Under the pieces are notes generated by a model. That model was not told the origin of the DNA. It worked only from the letters and a program-made list of their open reading frames with translations, and searched no databases. The translations under genes and the position numbers were made by a program. Shown here piece by piece: positions 23,347 to 37,393 of a stretch of DNA of 64,000 bases (the stretch's first letter is position 1; every line of letters begins with the position of its first letter). This DNA comes from Populus alba. Taxonomy: Eukaryota > Streptophyta > Magnoliopsida > Malpighiales > Salicaceae. The stretch is from the NCBI RefSeq assembly GCF_005239225.2, contig NC_133293.1:16274333-16338332 (forward strand), read 5' to 3'.

Positions 23347-26300
23347 TCAAACGCCAGTCATTCTCACCAGCTTATTGTAGAGAATGCGGTCATCCCTCCC
23401 AGTATTGCTCTCCAACAAAGCACTTTGCACAAGTTCCTGATGCCAAAACAAACCATTACAAACTACAAAAAGAACATCTGTGCAGGTGTGCAGCTCTTGA
23501 TGGGGGGAGGCAGGGTGCTGAGAAGATACAGAAGCACAATTCTCACCTTGACATCCCTGTGGGAAAGAAATTTCCCCAAGTTGTGGATAATCAACCTCAT
23601 GTCTTCAACCTGAACAGGCAACAGTTAATCCTCAACATGCCCAAAAACAACAACAATGAGCAAAATAAGGAATTTTAGTCTTACCCTGATGTAGCCAGTT
23701 CGATTCCGGTCAAAAAACCTGAAAGCCTGTCCCATACAAGAAATATTGATAGCAGGTAGATGAAAGAACAATATTGATATTCTTAAATTGCAGAAAAGGA
23801 GAAGGGAATCAAGTTTCTGAGAACATACCTCCAACAATTCCTTATCAATCACAGCCTCCTTCCCAGACAGCTCTGTCTTCACCTTGTCATCTTTTTTATC
23901 AGACAAATCTGCACCAGACTTGGGTTTTGACTCTACATCTTTGATGTCAGTTTTATCTTCAGCCACTTCCTCAGCCTTGTCTTTTTCGTCGCCAGCCAGA
24001 GGTTCATCATGCTCAGCATCCCCACTGGTCTTCCCCTCATCTTTTTGCTGTTTACCATTTTACCCAATAAAACAACTAAAACAAGATGCCATACAGTATA
24101 TAATTGAATCTCATCGAATTACAGGAAACCATTACTATCATAAATCATCAAACTTGAGCTGGACATGCAATCCAGCTTAGACTTCCCCAACTTGATATCT
24201 AACTATTTTGCATGAGAGAACTTGACTGAGATTATAATATCTATAATAAAAATCAAAAGGAAAGAATCTTGCCTCATTAGATGAATCATGTCCAGCATCA
24301 TCCATTTCTTCATATTCTTCAGGATCCTCCATTTCTTCACATTCTTCAGGGTCTTCCTCTGGGTCTTCCTCAGATTCACTTTCTTCTTCCTGCTTTGTCT
24401 CATTAATAGGATCGACAGAAGTATCCTCCTCCATGACAGTCTTTTCATCATTTGGTTGATCTGCACTTGACATTTCACTGTTTGCAGATTTAGCTTTCAC
24501 AGGTAACTCCCTAGTCTTCAGGCGCTTTCTTGCTGATTCCTTGTCCATGTCCATGTCCATGTCCTTGTCCTTGTCCTTCTCGTCTATTTCCTCCCGCTGC
24601 CTCTTGTATTGATTTCTTTTGGTTACGAATTTTATTCGTAGCTTCTGCATGTAATATAACATAGAAAGATGCCTTGGTAAATGTATCAAGTAATGTTCAT
24701 GTTGATTGATTACACATTATGAACCAACCTGGAGAAATGTCAAGAGACGAGAGCCCATTTGATGCTGAAGCATTTCATATAGAGATTCAGCAAATAGTGA
24801 AAGCTGAAAAAGTTGGAGAACAACAACGGGATGAGGAAAGCAGTTACATTTCTCTAAACGCTACAAAGAGCTTCATTGAGTTTAGGCATACGCAAAGGAA
24901 AAACATAACACAGTATTATAAAGGCAAACCTCAAATGTTGATTCTTCAACATCCTTATCAGTGTAATCCAAAAGTGAGTCCAGTGAAAGTGATAAAAAAC
25001 GTGGCTGTAGCAAAAAATGCAACATTAGGAAATAATACAAGTGCAGGCAAGGTGTTCCAAATTGCCAGTCAAATTTTATTTTTTTGACAACACAGTGACA
25101 GTTAATATGAGTTGCTTTTAACAGAATATTTTCAACGTAGGAGTTAGTAACACAACTATGTGCGAGGCAATAAGAAAAACCTACTTTAGATTCCTTGTTG
25201 CCTTTTGTTTTCAAAATAAGCCCAGGGTGTCTAGGAGGTTCTTCAGGCTTTCTCTTTTCCTTAACTTCTTTTCCATCCTTGTCCTTTTTCTCATCCTTCG
25301 ATTTTTCATCATCCTTCAACTTTCCTCCCTTGCTATTAGCACTATCCTTCGGGGCAACCTTTAGCCTGTCAGCCTTAACTTCAGTTTTAGTCCCTGAGCT
25401 GCTTTTCTGGTCAATTTCCTTTTCATCCTCCTTGACAGCCTTGATTTTGTTAAAACTTGGCACACTAGCTTGCTTCTCTGCAATTGGGGATTTTGACTTG
25501 GTGTTATGAATTACTTTCTTCTCTGAATCTTTTGCCTCACGCTCTTGGTTTCCTGTTTCTGCTGTTTTTCCCCCAGTGTTTTCTGTTTCTTTACCTGCCT
25601 GAACAACCTTTTCCTCATCCTTTTTGTCATCTTTCTTAAGGTCACCAGTCCCGCCACTGGCTCCTGCACCAGTGAGCTTTCTTTTAAGTACTTTCTTAAT
25701 TATTTTCTTTTTTATGGTTGTTTTGATACCAGTACCTTGCGTAACTATAGGAGTGCTGGTATCTGAAGTATTCTTTGGTTTATCTTCATTGCTGGTATCT
25801 GAAGTATTCTTTGGTTTATCTTCATTGCTGGTATCTGAAGTATTCTTTGGTTTATCTTCAGTGCAGTCCTTCCCAGCTTTCATCTCAGACTGCAAGTCAT
25901 TTTCTTTATTTTGAGTAGATTTTCCCACTGGTACCTTTCTTATAACTTTTTTTCTTACAAAAGTTTTAACACCGGAAGTATCAGCAGGAGATTCACTCTG
26001 CTCAAGTGAGATCTCAGATCTTCCAGAGTTTCCCTCAACACCCTCATCTGCCAGTTCATTCTTTTTGCTGATAGAATTCTCAGGATCAGCTGTCTTATTA
26101 GTGACCTTCTGTTTCACAATTCTCCGTATGATCTTCTTTCCAGACTTCATGGTACCAGCTGTCTGCAAACCAGCAGCTCCCCCCTGGTCATTCTTGTCGA
26201 TATTCTTGCCTTCGTCAGCTGTTTCAAGTTCATCTTTTTTCTCAGCTTTCTTATCATTTTCACCACTCCTGCATTCAGTTGTTTTACCTTTTATGTAATT

Positions 26301-29300
26301 TCCATCTTTATCCTTTTTGTTGATGACAGAAGAGGCAGACTCTTTGATATTTTCCTTTTGAGCCGACTTCTTAGAATCTCTCGCAGAATCTGTTCCTTTA
26401 TCTGGATGATGATATCAATTTTAATGATATAGCAAAAGAGATGGTGTCATGAAGTGCAAGAAATTTCAGTCTATTTACCTTTTTCCCCTTCCTTCTTTCT
26501 ATCCCTCTGAGAAAAAGAGACGCATCAAATTAGCTCAAACATAACAATGCTTCAGTAATTTTGCCAAATATTTCAGGGAAATGAAAGCCATTTGCAGCAA
26601 GCCCAGTAAATAAGCTTATTTAACCAATCACCAGAAAGAAGAAAAGAAAACATAAATTATATAGCAAGAAATTGCAGACATAAACAAACCTCTTTCTTTA
26701 AAGAAAGCTGATGTTCTCTATCAGCAACAGCCTTCTTGTGTGCAAGCCATTGCTCTCGCCATGCATCTAATGAAGGAAGACATTCAGATAAATCTGGAAC
26801 AAACAGAACAGTGACCTCTCTGTGGCTAAAGAACCCATCAATGCCAAATCTATCATAATGTATCTGCAAATGCCAACAGGAGTCCAAAAATTAGCTATCT
26901 GACTTCGAGAAACATGCAAGAAAAAAGGACAAAAAGAACTCATAATCCATAGAAATGAAAACTGTCCGGGAGGAAAATCTAATTTCCACAGCAATATCTC
27001 ACAAACACTTTACAAGAATAAAATAAATATATAAATGGGAAAGGATCCATTCCACATTAAATTGATAATTACACTCGGTGTTCAATCAATATAAGCACAA
27101 ACAGAAATAAATGGCTTTTAAAAATACATATACAATTTGCATGCACACAAGATATAAAAATACCAACCTAAAATCACACAAACATTTTGTGGGCACGGGC
27201 ACATTGTTTGCTTAAGTGGAAACGTAAATTAGGCTGCTAACTCATTCTTAGTTTTGTAGGATTTTATTAGCAGCCACTCTTATTATTTATTTATTTTTTT
27301 CACTGTGTAAAGGATATCTTGATAATTTTCTGTTTTCTTGCATAGGCCTTAGTAATGATCCATTTTATCTGGTGTTGGGTTTTTAAATGATGAGGCCTCT
27401 GCTTTGTGGTCCTCCTTTATATTATCCCAAGATTACTAATTAATTAGATTCCAAATTTGTAATCCTACATCCTAATAGATTAAAGACAGTCTGATTGTTT
27501 GTAAGATTGATGCAATAGCCACAAACGTTTAAGTTTACATTATGGGAATTTTATATTTTGTTTAATTTGTGTGATTTGAAATATACAACATTGCTCCTCT
27601 ACTCTCTCTCTCCTCTCTTTAACTTTAAACTACTTGTGCAACACATCAACTACTTTTAACTGAACAGTGGACAACCCCTAAACTAAACTTTAATAATCTA
27701 ATTTCAACTAATAAAAACCCCACTTCACACGAGTATTTCTCAACTCATTCAAATATCATTCAGACTACAGCAACTTATTTTCTTAAAGGCTTGATCATGA
27801 AATCTCATTGCATAACGCAAACAAAAACTGAAGAGATTGTGATTCACATTATATTATTACCTCAAGAAAACGGTTCCAATTACGGCAGTTGTGCAAATCA
27901 AGTTGAGTTACATCCTTTGCATGTCTACAAAGTAAAAATCGCTTCAGTACAGCAAAAGGAACGAATGTTCTAATATACCAATTCAATACAGAGTAGCCAA
28001 CACAAACCTAAGGGCTGTTTGAATTAAAACAGAATCATCAACTGATGGATCACCACCATCAGCAGAATCCCATGGTCCACCAACAGCCATAAAAGAACGG
28101 TCCCTTTTGAGGACAGCAAATCTAAGAATATTGCAAATATGGGGTACACGATCATCACATCTTTTCTCAGATGAGAGCTCCTCCAGAGCATTCTTGCTAA
28201 GTCCACTCAACAAAATTAACTGAACAAGGAAGACAATCATTCGTTACCAAGCAGATAAATGTCATCAAGTTCACCTTACAAATCAAGAATGATAACAAAG
28301 GTGTTAAGATTAAAAGAAATGGTAAAAAGGTGAAAAAACTAACAGAATGCAACAATGATCATGAGATTAAAAAACCTAAAAAGTAAATGTACAGACTATT
28401 AAAATCATTACTAGGTAGATGTTCACACTGATTGGGTGTATTTGGCTGAGACAGTGTTAAACATTCCAGCTGATATAGTTCATCTAATCAAGTAGATTGA
28501 GATAGAGTGGTCTATTCAGGTGTCTTGTGATGGTCTTCCATGAGAGATTTTAAGGGAGTGTCTCTGACTGATTTTTAGACAGGTTGGATAGCTATTTCTG
28601 TTCTAGTTCCAAGTATGTCTTATTCTCCATGCTGTTTTCCATTCTGCTTTTCCTTAATATTAATTCATTTTATGGGAAAGAATATAGTATGTATCAATTA
28701 TAACAAGTTAATTAAGTAATGCTATATAGAAGTAGAGATCCAAAAATAATTAAAGAAACAGCTTTGGGATGATTATATACAGTGTGCATAGCAAGAGGTA
28801 TTTAGCTCAAGGATCAAGCAGTCACAAGATTACAGATCATAAGGGAAGTAACAAGCTGTGAAGCACTTCAAACAATTTGACAATACAGCCCTCAGAGCAC
28901 AGGGGTCAAAATACACACTTCCATGAATGGAATCCCATATTAAATTTTCTTCTTGACAATGCAACGCAAATCAAAAGCATTCAACTGTCTGAATGGGTTG
29001 TGATTTTAGCAGAACTAATAAACATTCAATTCTTTCATAAATGAAATTTTATTTTTTTTCCTCAGCCTGAAGAAACATTGATGCAAAGAAAATACAGAAA
29101 TAAACAATTTATACAGGATCAAACTTGCTCGCATAAAGAAATTTAAATATCCAACAACAAGCCTCCATAATCAGCTGTTACCGATACGACCAGTAAAGCA
29201 CACAATTACAATCAAGAGCATAATAATCTGTTTCCAGCAGCATCATTTTGAAATTTCATTTCCATGTAATCATCATCAATTAAGTACTACTTGGAAAAAA

Positions 29301-32300
29301 GACCTACCTTTGCATTCCAAACAGTGCTTCCATTCTCTGGTTTTCCAAATTTTTGAGACAAGAACGTCGTGGACAGGTCCTTTTTTTCTGCTTCACTGCT
29401 ATCCTCTACAAAATCATGCTCAAAACTGTTCTCGACAAAAAATTCAGGAATGTGAGTTCATTCCAATCTTTCCACTTGCTCTGCTAATAAAGTATGATAC
29501 CAGTCATCACTCATCCCTATGGTTTGTGAAAGAGAACTTTCAAATCCAACAAAAATATGTAAATGGTTTCACAATGATGGTAAATTATACTGTGATTATG
29601 GCAGCAAGTATAATTGAAAAAACTAAACAAACAAGACGAAAACTATTGTGGATTATCCCAGAATAGAATAAATAGAAAACATGAAATCTATTGTCTTGAG
29701 GGTAAGGTACCTGACAGGGGTATGGATAGAAAGTTTCAGGTTTCCCTTTGGCCAGTTCACAATGACCTAAAATAAAAAGGATATCAAGGTAAGACAAAAA
29801 GATAACTATAAGAAATTGAAAAATGAAACAAAATTAGATATCAAAACCTTAGAAAATTCTGGAGAAGCAAAAAGTTTGGGATATCTCTTATCAATTGATA
29901 GAAAATCCCTCTCTATATCCACCAAACTGAATGTGCCAACCTGCAAGTAGACAGCATAAAGTCCAAATATATAGGAAATACATAAACACTTTGGATTGCA
30001 CAAACCATGGTAACAAAATAGAATAAACCACCATAACATATAAGTCAATAGCTGTAAGATTCCTCTCTTCCTGACAGGATAAATTCAACAATTTCAACAG
30101 CAGATCGGCAATAACAGACAACTGTCCACCCTAAGCAAGTTATCACATGAGAAATATATATATTCAACTAATGAATTTCAGAGAAAGCCTAGAAACTCTA
30201 AATAGAAATTAGCAACGGTGCTCGGAATGATGTAAGTGTTTAGCCCGATGTAACAAATGAAGAGGAGTGGGTTCAAACTCATAGAAGATGCCCCAATAAG
30301 GGTAGGAGCCACAAGAGGCAAAGAAGAATTTGGACAAAAATGGAGGCAAACAAGGAGTCCTGGGAACCAAACTGTCAGACTATGAGCCAAAAGTCCACAG
30401 TAAAGCAGTCTGGAAAGAGAATGACCAAATGGTAGAAAAAAGAGAAGGAAATGTAAGGTTGAGGAAGTCACCGGAAGTGAACAGTTCAGCATAGAACAGA
30501 AGACCTACCTTACCAAGCGATATAAAAGCCCAAATAGAGGCAAAAATAGGAAGAATCAAGACAGGATGTTATTAAACATACCAAAGGGAAAGAATAGATT
30601 CTTGAAGAGGAAATTTTTTTTTATCAGCATTGAAAGATAATCTCTTGTCCTGTTTTCTTTACCTTGCAGACATAATCTCTCCTTTTTTCTTTAACAGGTG
30701 AATGACGCCTTCAGCATAACAGAACAGTAAGTTAGTTACAAAGGTTGCAAGATGTACAAGCAGCTACATATTCAGAACAAGTGTAGGACGCAAATGAAAC
30801 ATCAAGATCCACCTATGTGATGCTTCATGGATTGGAGAATCACGTCGTAAAGATCTCCCCTCTTTCAGCAAAGAGGAACCACGTCGATCCATTGAAGCTC
30901 TTGGTGGAGTTCGCTCCCGCCTAATTTCGAGTCCACGTTTCCGCTCTCGCTCCCTCTCCCTCTCCCTCTCCCTCTCCCTCTCCCTCTCCTTTTCACGCCG
31001 TTCCAAAATGCGCTCCCTTTCCCGCTTTCTTTCTCGTTCCCGTTCCCGTTCTCGTTCCCTTTCCCGTTCCCGTTCCCGTTCTCGTTCCTTTTCTCTATCC
31101 TTCTCCCGCTCACGCAGAAGTTCTCGACGGCGCTCCTCCTCTCTTAGCTCAAATTCTCGAAGATAGCTAGCTCTGTCATCCATGCGCTCATTAATCCTTG
31201 GATGAGAACCAAGATAATCAGATTCAAGAGATGTTCCATGGAGCCCTTTTCCAGTGCCATAGTCCCTTCCAGGAGGCAAGCTCACTCCATATCCGGGATT
31301 TGATGAGCTTTGAGGATACAATAGATCTTCAACACTTCTCCTAGGAGCTGCTCCCAATATCGAGGGAGCATGTTGCCCATTGTACGTAGAAGAACTAAGT
31401 AATGAAGAATTGCGAGGATCGGCATCTATTCTTCCTCCAAATGACACGAGATCTTGGGTGGTATGACGACTAGCAGCACCTCTTGCTGCAAGATAGTCAA
31501 TTTGTCTGCCAGAAATGTTTTGCTACTCAGTGTAATACCAGGTACATGCCAACTAACTTAGCAGAGCACAGACAATCACCATGATTAACAAGTCTAGTGT
31601 GGTAAAGGCAAGGATGAACTTGCCTGTTGATTGAGAAAAATGGATATGACTAGTAAATGACAATCACTACATGCTACATGCATATCAAGCTCCAATTTGA
31701 TCACATTATTTATCCATGAAAAATACCTGGCACCTCCATCAAGAGAAGCGGATTGCAATGACTGAGGTTTCAATAACTGTTCTTGTCTAAGAATTGAAGC
31801 TTGATCGATACGTTCATAAATCTCAGGCTGTTAAATTAGACCACAGAAGAAGTAGAAAATTTGTTATCTAAATAGCTACAAACTATACCGAAATATGCTT
31901 TGTTCCAGAAATTTAAAAGAAAACAAAAGGAAATTAACAAAAAAAAATCAATTTCAATAATAAGATAAAAAATCAAAACCTGATGTTGATGACCAAAACC
32001 AACAGAATCGACATATCGTGTAGCTGGATCACTTTGCATATCCCTCCCCATATATGTACCCTGTCGTTCACCATATGATCGTCTGTCAATTGCTGGATAA
32101 TCAGGTATTTTTTCTGCAAACAATTGATCGCTTTTGTGTCCATATCCATGACTTGATGATGAGATATAGTCAGCTGATGAAAATTTAGGAGAATCAGGCA
32201 GAGTTGATGGATAGGTGCCACGACTATCCAAAGACAACCCTCCACTCCCTTTGGCACTCAATGCGGAAGCCTACATGAACAAATTCCAAAAGAATTCTTA

Positions 32301-33613
32301 GATGGTTAAGACTGCAGATAGTCAAAGAAAACATTTGACAACTCACTGGAATTACAACACAGCAGACTAAACTTGCAACCAAACTATTTAGGAGCACAAA
32401 TGAAAAAGAACCTAAATATTTAGATGAAGCTAGTTTTAGATCCAAGACCCTTTTTTTGTAGTTCAAGATTCCAAGGACCGCAAACATAAGAGCATAAAAA
32501 TATTTCCTACATTAACTTGTGGCGTCATCTTAGATCCTAAGAATACTGTAGCAACAAGTGAATAGCATGCATTATGTTATGATATTATCTTAATACACAA
32601 ATTAACAATAAATTCAATACATGGTACCTATTAATTATTCCAAAACATGCAAAGAAGGCTCATGAAAAAACTTAATGCAAAACATCCAGGACATGTCAAG
32701 TTATAGAAGAATCTTCAAAAATGATTTCAAGGGCCACTACAGATTTCCTTCAATTATGTAAAATGATTCATAAATAAGCATGAATAGTTTGGAAATAACC
32801 ATGAATATGAGTAAAGAAAAACATACCTGTTGAGCACCACTCATGGCAGTTGAGCCATAGGCAGCCCCATATTGGCTCCCATAATGTGCTGTGGCCGAAG
32901 CATGGCCTCTGTATCCACCAACATCAGCTTCCTGAGGACCACCCAGAATCAATGAATGCCTAGAAGCCAGTGAATGTTGAGAGCCCCCATCATGCCCCCC
33001 AACAGAGCTCCCAGAATATGCCGTTCCCAGCTAACCAAATTGAAATATGAAAATGAGCACTTTAATCCACAACCAGTTCACAAGATTACCATTTCTTTAA
33101 TTCACAGGCATATCCCGAATCAAGAAAAAGTATTACACATTAAAAGTAATTGATCGAATTACAAGAAAAGCTGCAATTCTTATGCGGTAAAAAAAAACAA
33201 TACGACCAAATTACAAAACTCCTATAAAATGCAGTTCCCGGTAATAAAAAAATAAAAAAACTGAAAATTTCAAATTAAAAATGAGACCTTCACTCCAGAA
33301 CTACTCGCACAGGAAAACAATTACACCAAAACACATGGGTATTTATCGAACTAATAAAAAATACCATACACTAAAAGAAATATCCCAAAAACAGCAATTT
33401 TCACGGTCATTCACATGTCATCAACATTGAAATACGTTACAGAGAAAGAAGAAAAAATGACCTAATTACAAGAAAAGAAGCAATTTTTTTAATTTACAGT
33501 GAACAACACGAAAAAGAAAAGGAAAAAAAAAAGAGGCTTACATTTTGTGTATAGCCAGATTGGGCACCATAAGATTGCTGGCCATAAGCATTACTGCCTC
33601 TCGAAGAATACAT
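23347..33613 (-). CDS. RSA1: SHORT ROOT IN SALT MEDIUM 1 (RSA1/EMB1579), CCAR1-like nuclear protein
   Basis: Exons, from the start: 33542-33613, 32827-33030, 31980-32270, 31727-31827, 30813-31505, 30663-30708, 29848-29940, 29711-29766, 29308-29425, 28008-28219, 27861-27924, 26690-26863, 26479-26506, 25185-26401, 24930-25004, 24729-24803, 24273-24644, 23829-24047, 23685-23726, 23547-23609, 23347-23436. They total 4305 bases, 1434 aa, in frame throughout. The order is: a Gly/Ser/Tyr/Gln-rich N-terminus (1-190); an Arg/Glu-repeat block (about 350-420); the S1-like and DBC1 parts shared with animal CCAR1 (about 455-700; VTVLFVPDLSECLPSLD); a long Lys/Asp/Glu-rich disordered middle (about 700-1120); and a C-terminal EF-hand-like loop DRNRTGYIRVED at 1376-1387. 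In Arabidopsis this nuclear protein supports salt-stress gene expression and embryo growth. Intron 17 uses a GC donor. Confidence 0.92.
25755..25862 (-). repeat. 36-bp in-frame repeat, three copies, in RSA1 exon 14
   Basis: A 36-base unit beginning at 25,755, 25,791 and 25,827 encodes the 12-residue repeat NTSDTSNEDKPK in the disordered region. The copies are nearly identical, which suggests recent slippage or unequal exchange. Confidence 0.9.
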
Positions 33614-34549
33614 ATTTACTGAGGCCACTAATTAAAACATAACAAAACCTGCGATTAAAGGGCAGACAAACCTATTATAAAACAAACAATGAAAGAGACG
33701 ACCAGTGGTTAAAGAAGAAGATGGTGACAACCAACCCGAGATTATCAATGTTATACAGAGTACTGCTGCTAGTGGGTTGTTTTTTGCTGTTCTTAAAAAC
33801 CCTAAAATAAGAGACGATAGGACTGAATTTCAGGTACTGGTACCAAATTTGCTGTTTTTTATAATACATATGCAAACTTTCTCCAGGAGTTCAATGAGGT
33901 GGGCCTGGAATTTTAATTCCTCCAGTCCTGTCCTGAAAAAAAAAAAAAAAAAAGCTTTTGCATTTGTCTTCTTACATAAGGCCTGGGCCTTGATTGATTG
34001 GTTTCGGCGTTAGAATTCAGTGTTTAATTTGTCCTCCTGGGCCCTCCCTGAGTCACCAAGTTTCTTTTTTCTTTTCTTTTTTCAAAGGTCTTCTTTTGGC
34101 AAGGGAATAGATAGAGAGTAGAAACTCATCAAGTGTTAATTCCTTAGATTCTCTCTTTCATGTTATAAAATTTATTTAGAGGGATTAAGATAAGGTTAGA
34201 TATTGAAGAGTCAAGAATATTACTACCCAGGCCCCTCCAATATTTGTCTGGCCCGTCAGGCTGCCTAGCCCATGAACAATTCTACTTCTTCTTGATATGA
34301 TTTTTATCTTATTCAAAATAAGTGAACAAAGGTTCGTTTATTTTTTTATTTTAAAAATATTTTTTATTTTTTTAATTTAAATTTTTTTTTTTTTGATATT
34401 TTTAGATCATTTTATGCAATAATTTTTTAAAAAAGTATATTATTTTAATACATTTCTAAGTGAAAAATAACCATGATTTTATTTTCAAACCAAACATGGA
34501 GTTAAATTAAATTTTTTAAAAAATAATTCTCCTGTAAAAAGTATTGTGT

Positions 34550-35235
34550 CTATTTATTATGATACAATTGTCTTTTTTAAATTATACTAAATTAAATTTG
34601 TGATTTTATTTTTTTATTATAAAATTATTAATTTAACACTAAAATAAAATAATATAATGTCCATGACTCAAAAACCTTTTTATATAACTTTTAGAATGAT
34701 GTAATTATTTTATTGCTTTTAGAGAAAAAACTAATAAAACTCTCCCTCAATGCTTCTGTGTTATTTTGTATTAAAATTTGGCAATATAATTTCTCAGCTT
34801 TTTGGTCTAAACTCACACTCGTAGACAATCCTGTTATCTTGAGTGATTTAATGAGGGAATTTGGCATCAAAAATTGGTGGTGGGAATTCGGACACAATAT
34901 TAAATTAAATTATTAAAAAAAAATCTCTTAGAAAAGTTATTGATTGCTACTTAAGTAATTATAAGATTGTCCTTGAAAAAAAAGTCGAGTTATGCATTAA
35001 GGTGGTTTTTTTTAGCATGACACAATTGTTTCTTTTTAATTGCATGGGGTTAAATTTGTGATTATTTTTTTTACATTTAAATTATTAATTTAACCCGGTG
35101 ATAAAACAATTTAATGCCCACTACTCAAGGGCATTTTTGTATTTCTATTTTTCTATAATAGTGTAATTATTTTTATGTTTTTAAAGATAAGTCTAACAAA
35201 ACTCTCGCTTATGGGTTTTTATATCATTTTATATT
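34550..35235. repeat. Diverged direct repeat of about 230 bases
   Basis: Blocks at about 34,550-34,790 and 35,010-35,235 share, in the same order, GATACAATTGT / GACACAATTGT, TTAAATTTGTGATT, ATTATTAATTTAAC, AATGCCC-like and GTGTAATTATTTT...CTAACAAAACTCTC-like phrases. They are about 460 bases apart. Confidence 0.6.
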
Positions 35236-35449
35236 GATTTTATTATACTTGCAAGGTGTACTCAGGCCATTGCTATAAATTACATTCTTCAAATATAATG
35301 TTTTTAAAAAAATTGATGGTGCATGCATAGCACACCAAACAAGCTTTGAGTAGGAGGTCAATCGGCCACTAAAAACCACTTTTCAAAACAACGTTTGAAA
35401 AATCTCGGTGCTCCCGATCCAATGAGAAGGCGCATGCCCTTCACGCTAA

Positions 35450-36760
35450 CCCTTCAATTTATTTCCCTTTCAAATTCGGTCCCTGGCCTTTTTATTACTA
35501 TTTTTTTTTTATTTTGAATGAGTCATGAAATCACAAAAAAAAATTAATTTCTCCCTTCTTTTATTTTTTTAATCTTTTAGACCTGGTCCTCGTTTTTTAT
35601 TTTCATTAATCAATTAAATTACATTATTTTCCAGTTTCACCCCTTTTTTATTTTTCAAAATTAATTCTTATTATTTTGATTGCTATTTATTTTGTTTGGT
35701 AGAAAATTTTAGGATGTTTTTTTTTTTTTACAATATCATCCTCTATGGACTTTTTCCTCCTTTCATATTTAATCTTGATTTTTTTTATCGTTATCTTTTT
35801 TTATTTAGAAGGTTTTTTAAATTGATTTTTTTTCATGGTTTAGTCATTTAATATTAAATTGGTTAGTAATCAAGCTTATTGACCAAACTCGGTTCAATGA
35901 TTTCATGGGTTATGAGTTTTGGAGGTTTGACCGGGTTAGGAAAGTTGGATCGGGTGGCTTATTTTGTTTTCCTTTTAAAAGCTATTTTGACATTTTTTAA
36001 AAGATTTTCTTTACTATTTTTTACGGTTTATCTTTTTATGAGATTGGTATCGGGTTAATCACTAAAGTTACCAATTTCAAACGTTAATGTGACTTGGCTT
36101 TGTTTTTAGGTCGGTTGGCTTTTGTTTTTAGGTTAGTTTGCTTTTGTTTTTAGATCTTTTTTAAAAAAATTAATTTATTTCAATTTAATCATTTAACATT
36201 TAATTTATTTTGAACATTTTTTAAAATTGAATTTTTTTATTTTATCTCTTTAACATTTTTATGTATTGAAAATTGATCTTCGTATTTTTTTTTTTCTATT
36301 GGGTTATCCTAATCATATTTGTTTTTACAATTTCATTCTCCACAAGTTTTTTTTCTATCAAATTTGATTCTCATATTTTTTTTTATTGTTGTCTTTTTCA
36401 TCTGGATAGATTTTCTAAATTTTTTTTTTATATAATTTCATCATTCAAAATTAATTTAGCTGGGATTGAACCCAGTTCAAATATTTCACAATTTTCATGG
36501 CTGCGGGGTTTGCGGATTTACCGAGCTGACTTATATTTTTCCATCATTTTTTTTCATACTGTCTTTCAACATTAATTCGAGATTCATGATGTTATCTAAT
36601 TTATTTTTGAACATGTTTATCCTGGTATCACGACTAGGTTGAAGATTTTGCATATCAATATAGGTGGACTTTGATCAAGGTTTTTTTTTTAAAAAAAAAA
36701 ACCCTTTTTAAAATATATTTTCCTTAATTTCTATCATTCAACATTTGTATTTGCTAGATA
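35450..36760. repeat. T-rich dispersed repeat
   Basis: A long pyrimidine-rich stretch with recurring phrases such as TTTAATCATTTAACATTTAATTTATTTTGAAC. Similar phrases occur at 45,590-46,110. Probably decayed transposon sequence; family unknown. Confidence 0.35.
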
Positions 36761-37352
36761 ATGAACCTTACCGTTTTTCTTTTTCTTTTTTCTTTTTACG
36801 AAGCTATCGTATTTCCATTTGATTTATTAAGAATTGATGTTCAAACTTTTCTTCCTACATTGTTTCTATAAAATTACCTTAATCATGTATCCATGACAAC
36901 AAAATTTGTTCATAAATGAATTAAAATAATTTTTTTATATAATTTTTTCAAAAATATTTTTAATTTCACACACTAAAAACAATTAATTTCAGAAAAAAAT
37001 TAAATTTTAAACAGACAATGCTGTAACTAAACTGCAAAACACCTTTTATACCAGGTAGCAAACTTGGAGGGAGAAAAAAGAAATTAAGAAAATTTTAAGA
37101 ATCATGCCCCCACTTCTACAAAACCTTTTTTTCCGTCATGCATGATCGACCGATTCTCGGGCTCTTGTCTAAACTTCACAGTTCACATCTCCCTAGTTTT
37201 GTTTCCAAAGCCAGAAACTTCATGATCATAATCTCGAAAAAGGACCCACTTTTCAATTGGGTCATGACCTAATCCTTACCTTAAATTCACGTCCTGCTAG
37301 GCCACTCTATTCCCATTTCTATAACGTGTACGTGGATTCTTACTCACCGTCA

Positions 37353-37353
<1 letters not shown>

Positions 37354-37387
<34 letters not shown>
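37354..37387. repeat. (AT)n microsatellite
   Basis: About 17 TA units about 1.3 kb upstream of the NAC gene. Further (AT)n runs are at 16,842-16,862 and 41,669-41,695. Confidence 0.9.

Positions 37388-37393
<6 letters not shown>

Noticed and set aside
24719..25087. 122-aa plus-strand ORF
   Set aside because: It is antisense to RSA1 exons 15 and 16, whose minus-strand reading is conserved.
25195..26298. Plus-strand ORFs rich in Phe, Leu and Ser
   Set aside because: These are antisense shadows of the Lys/Glu/Asp-rich RSA1 exon 14.
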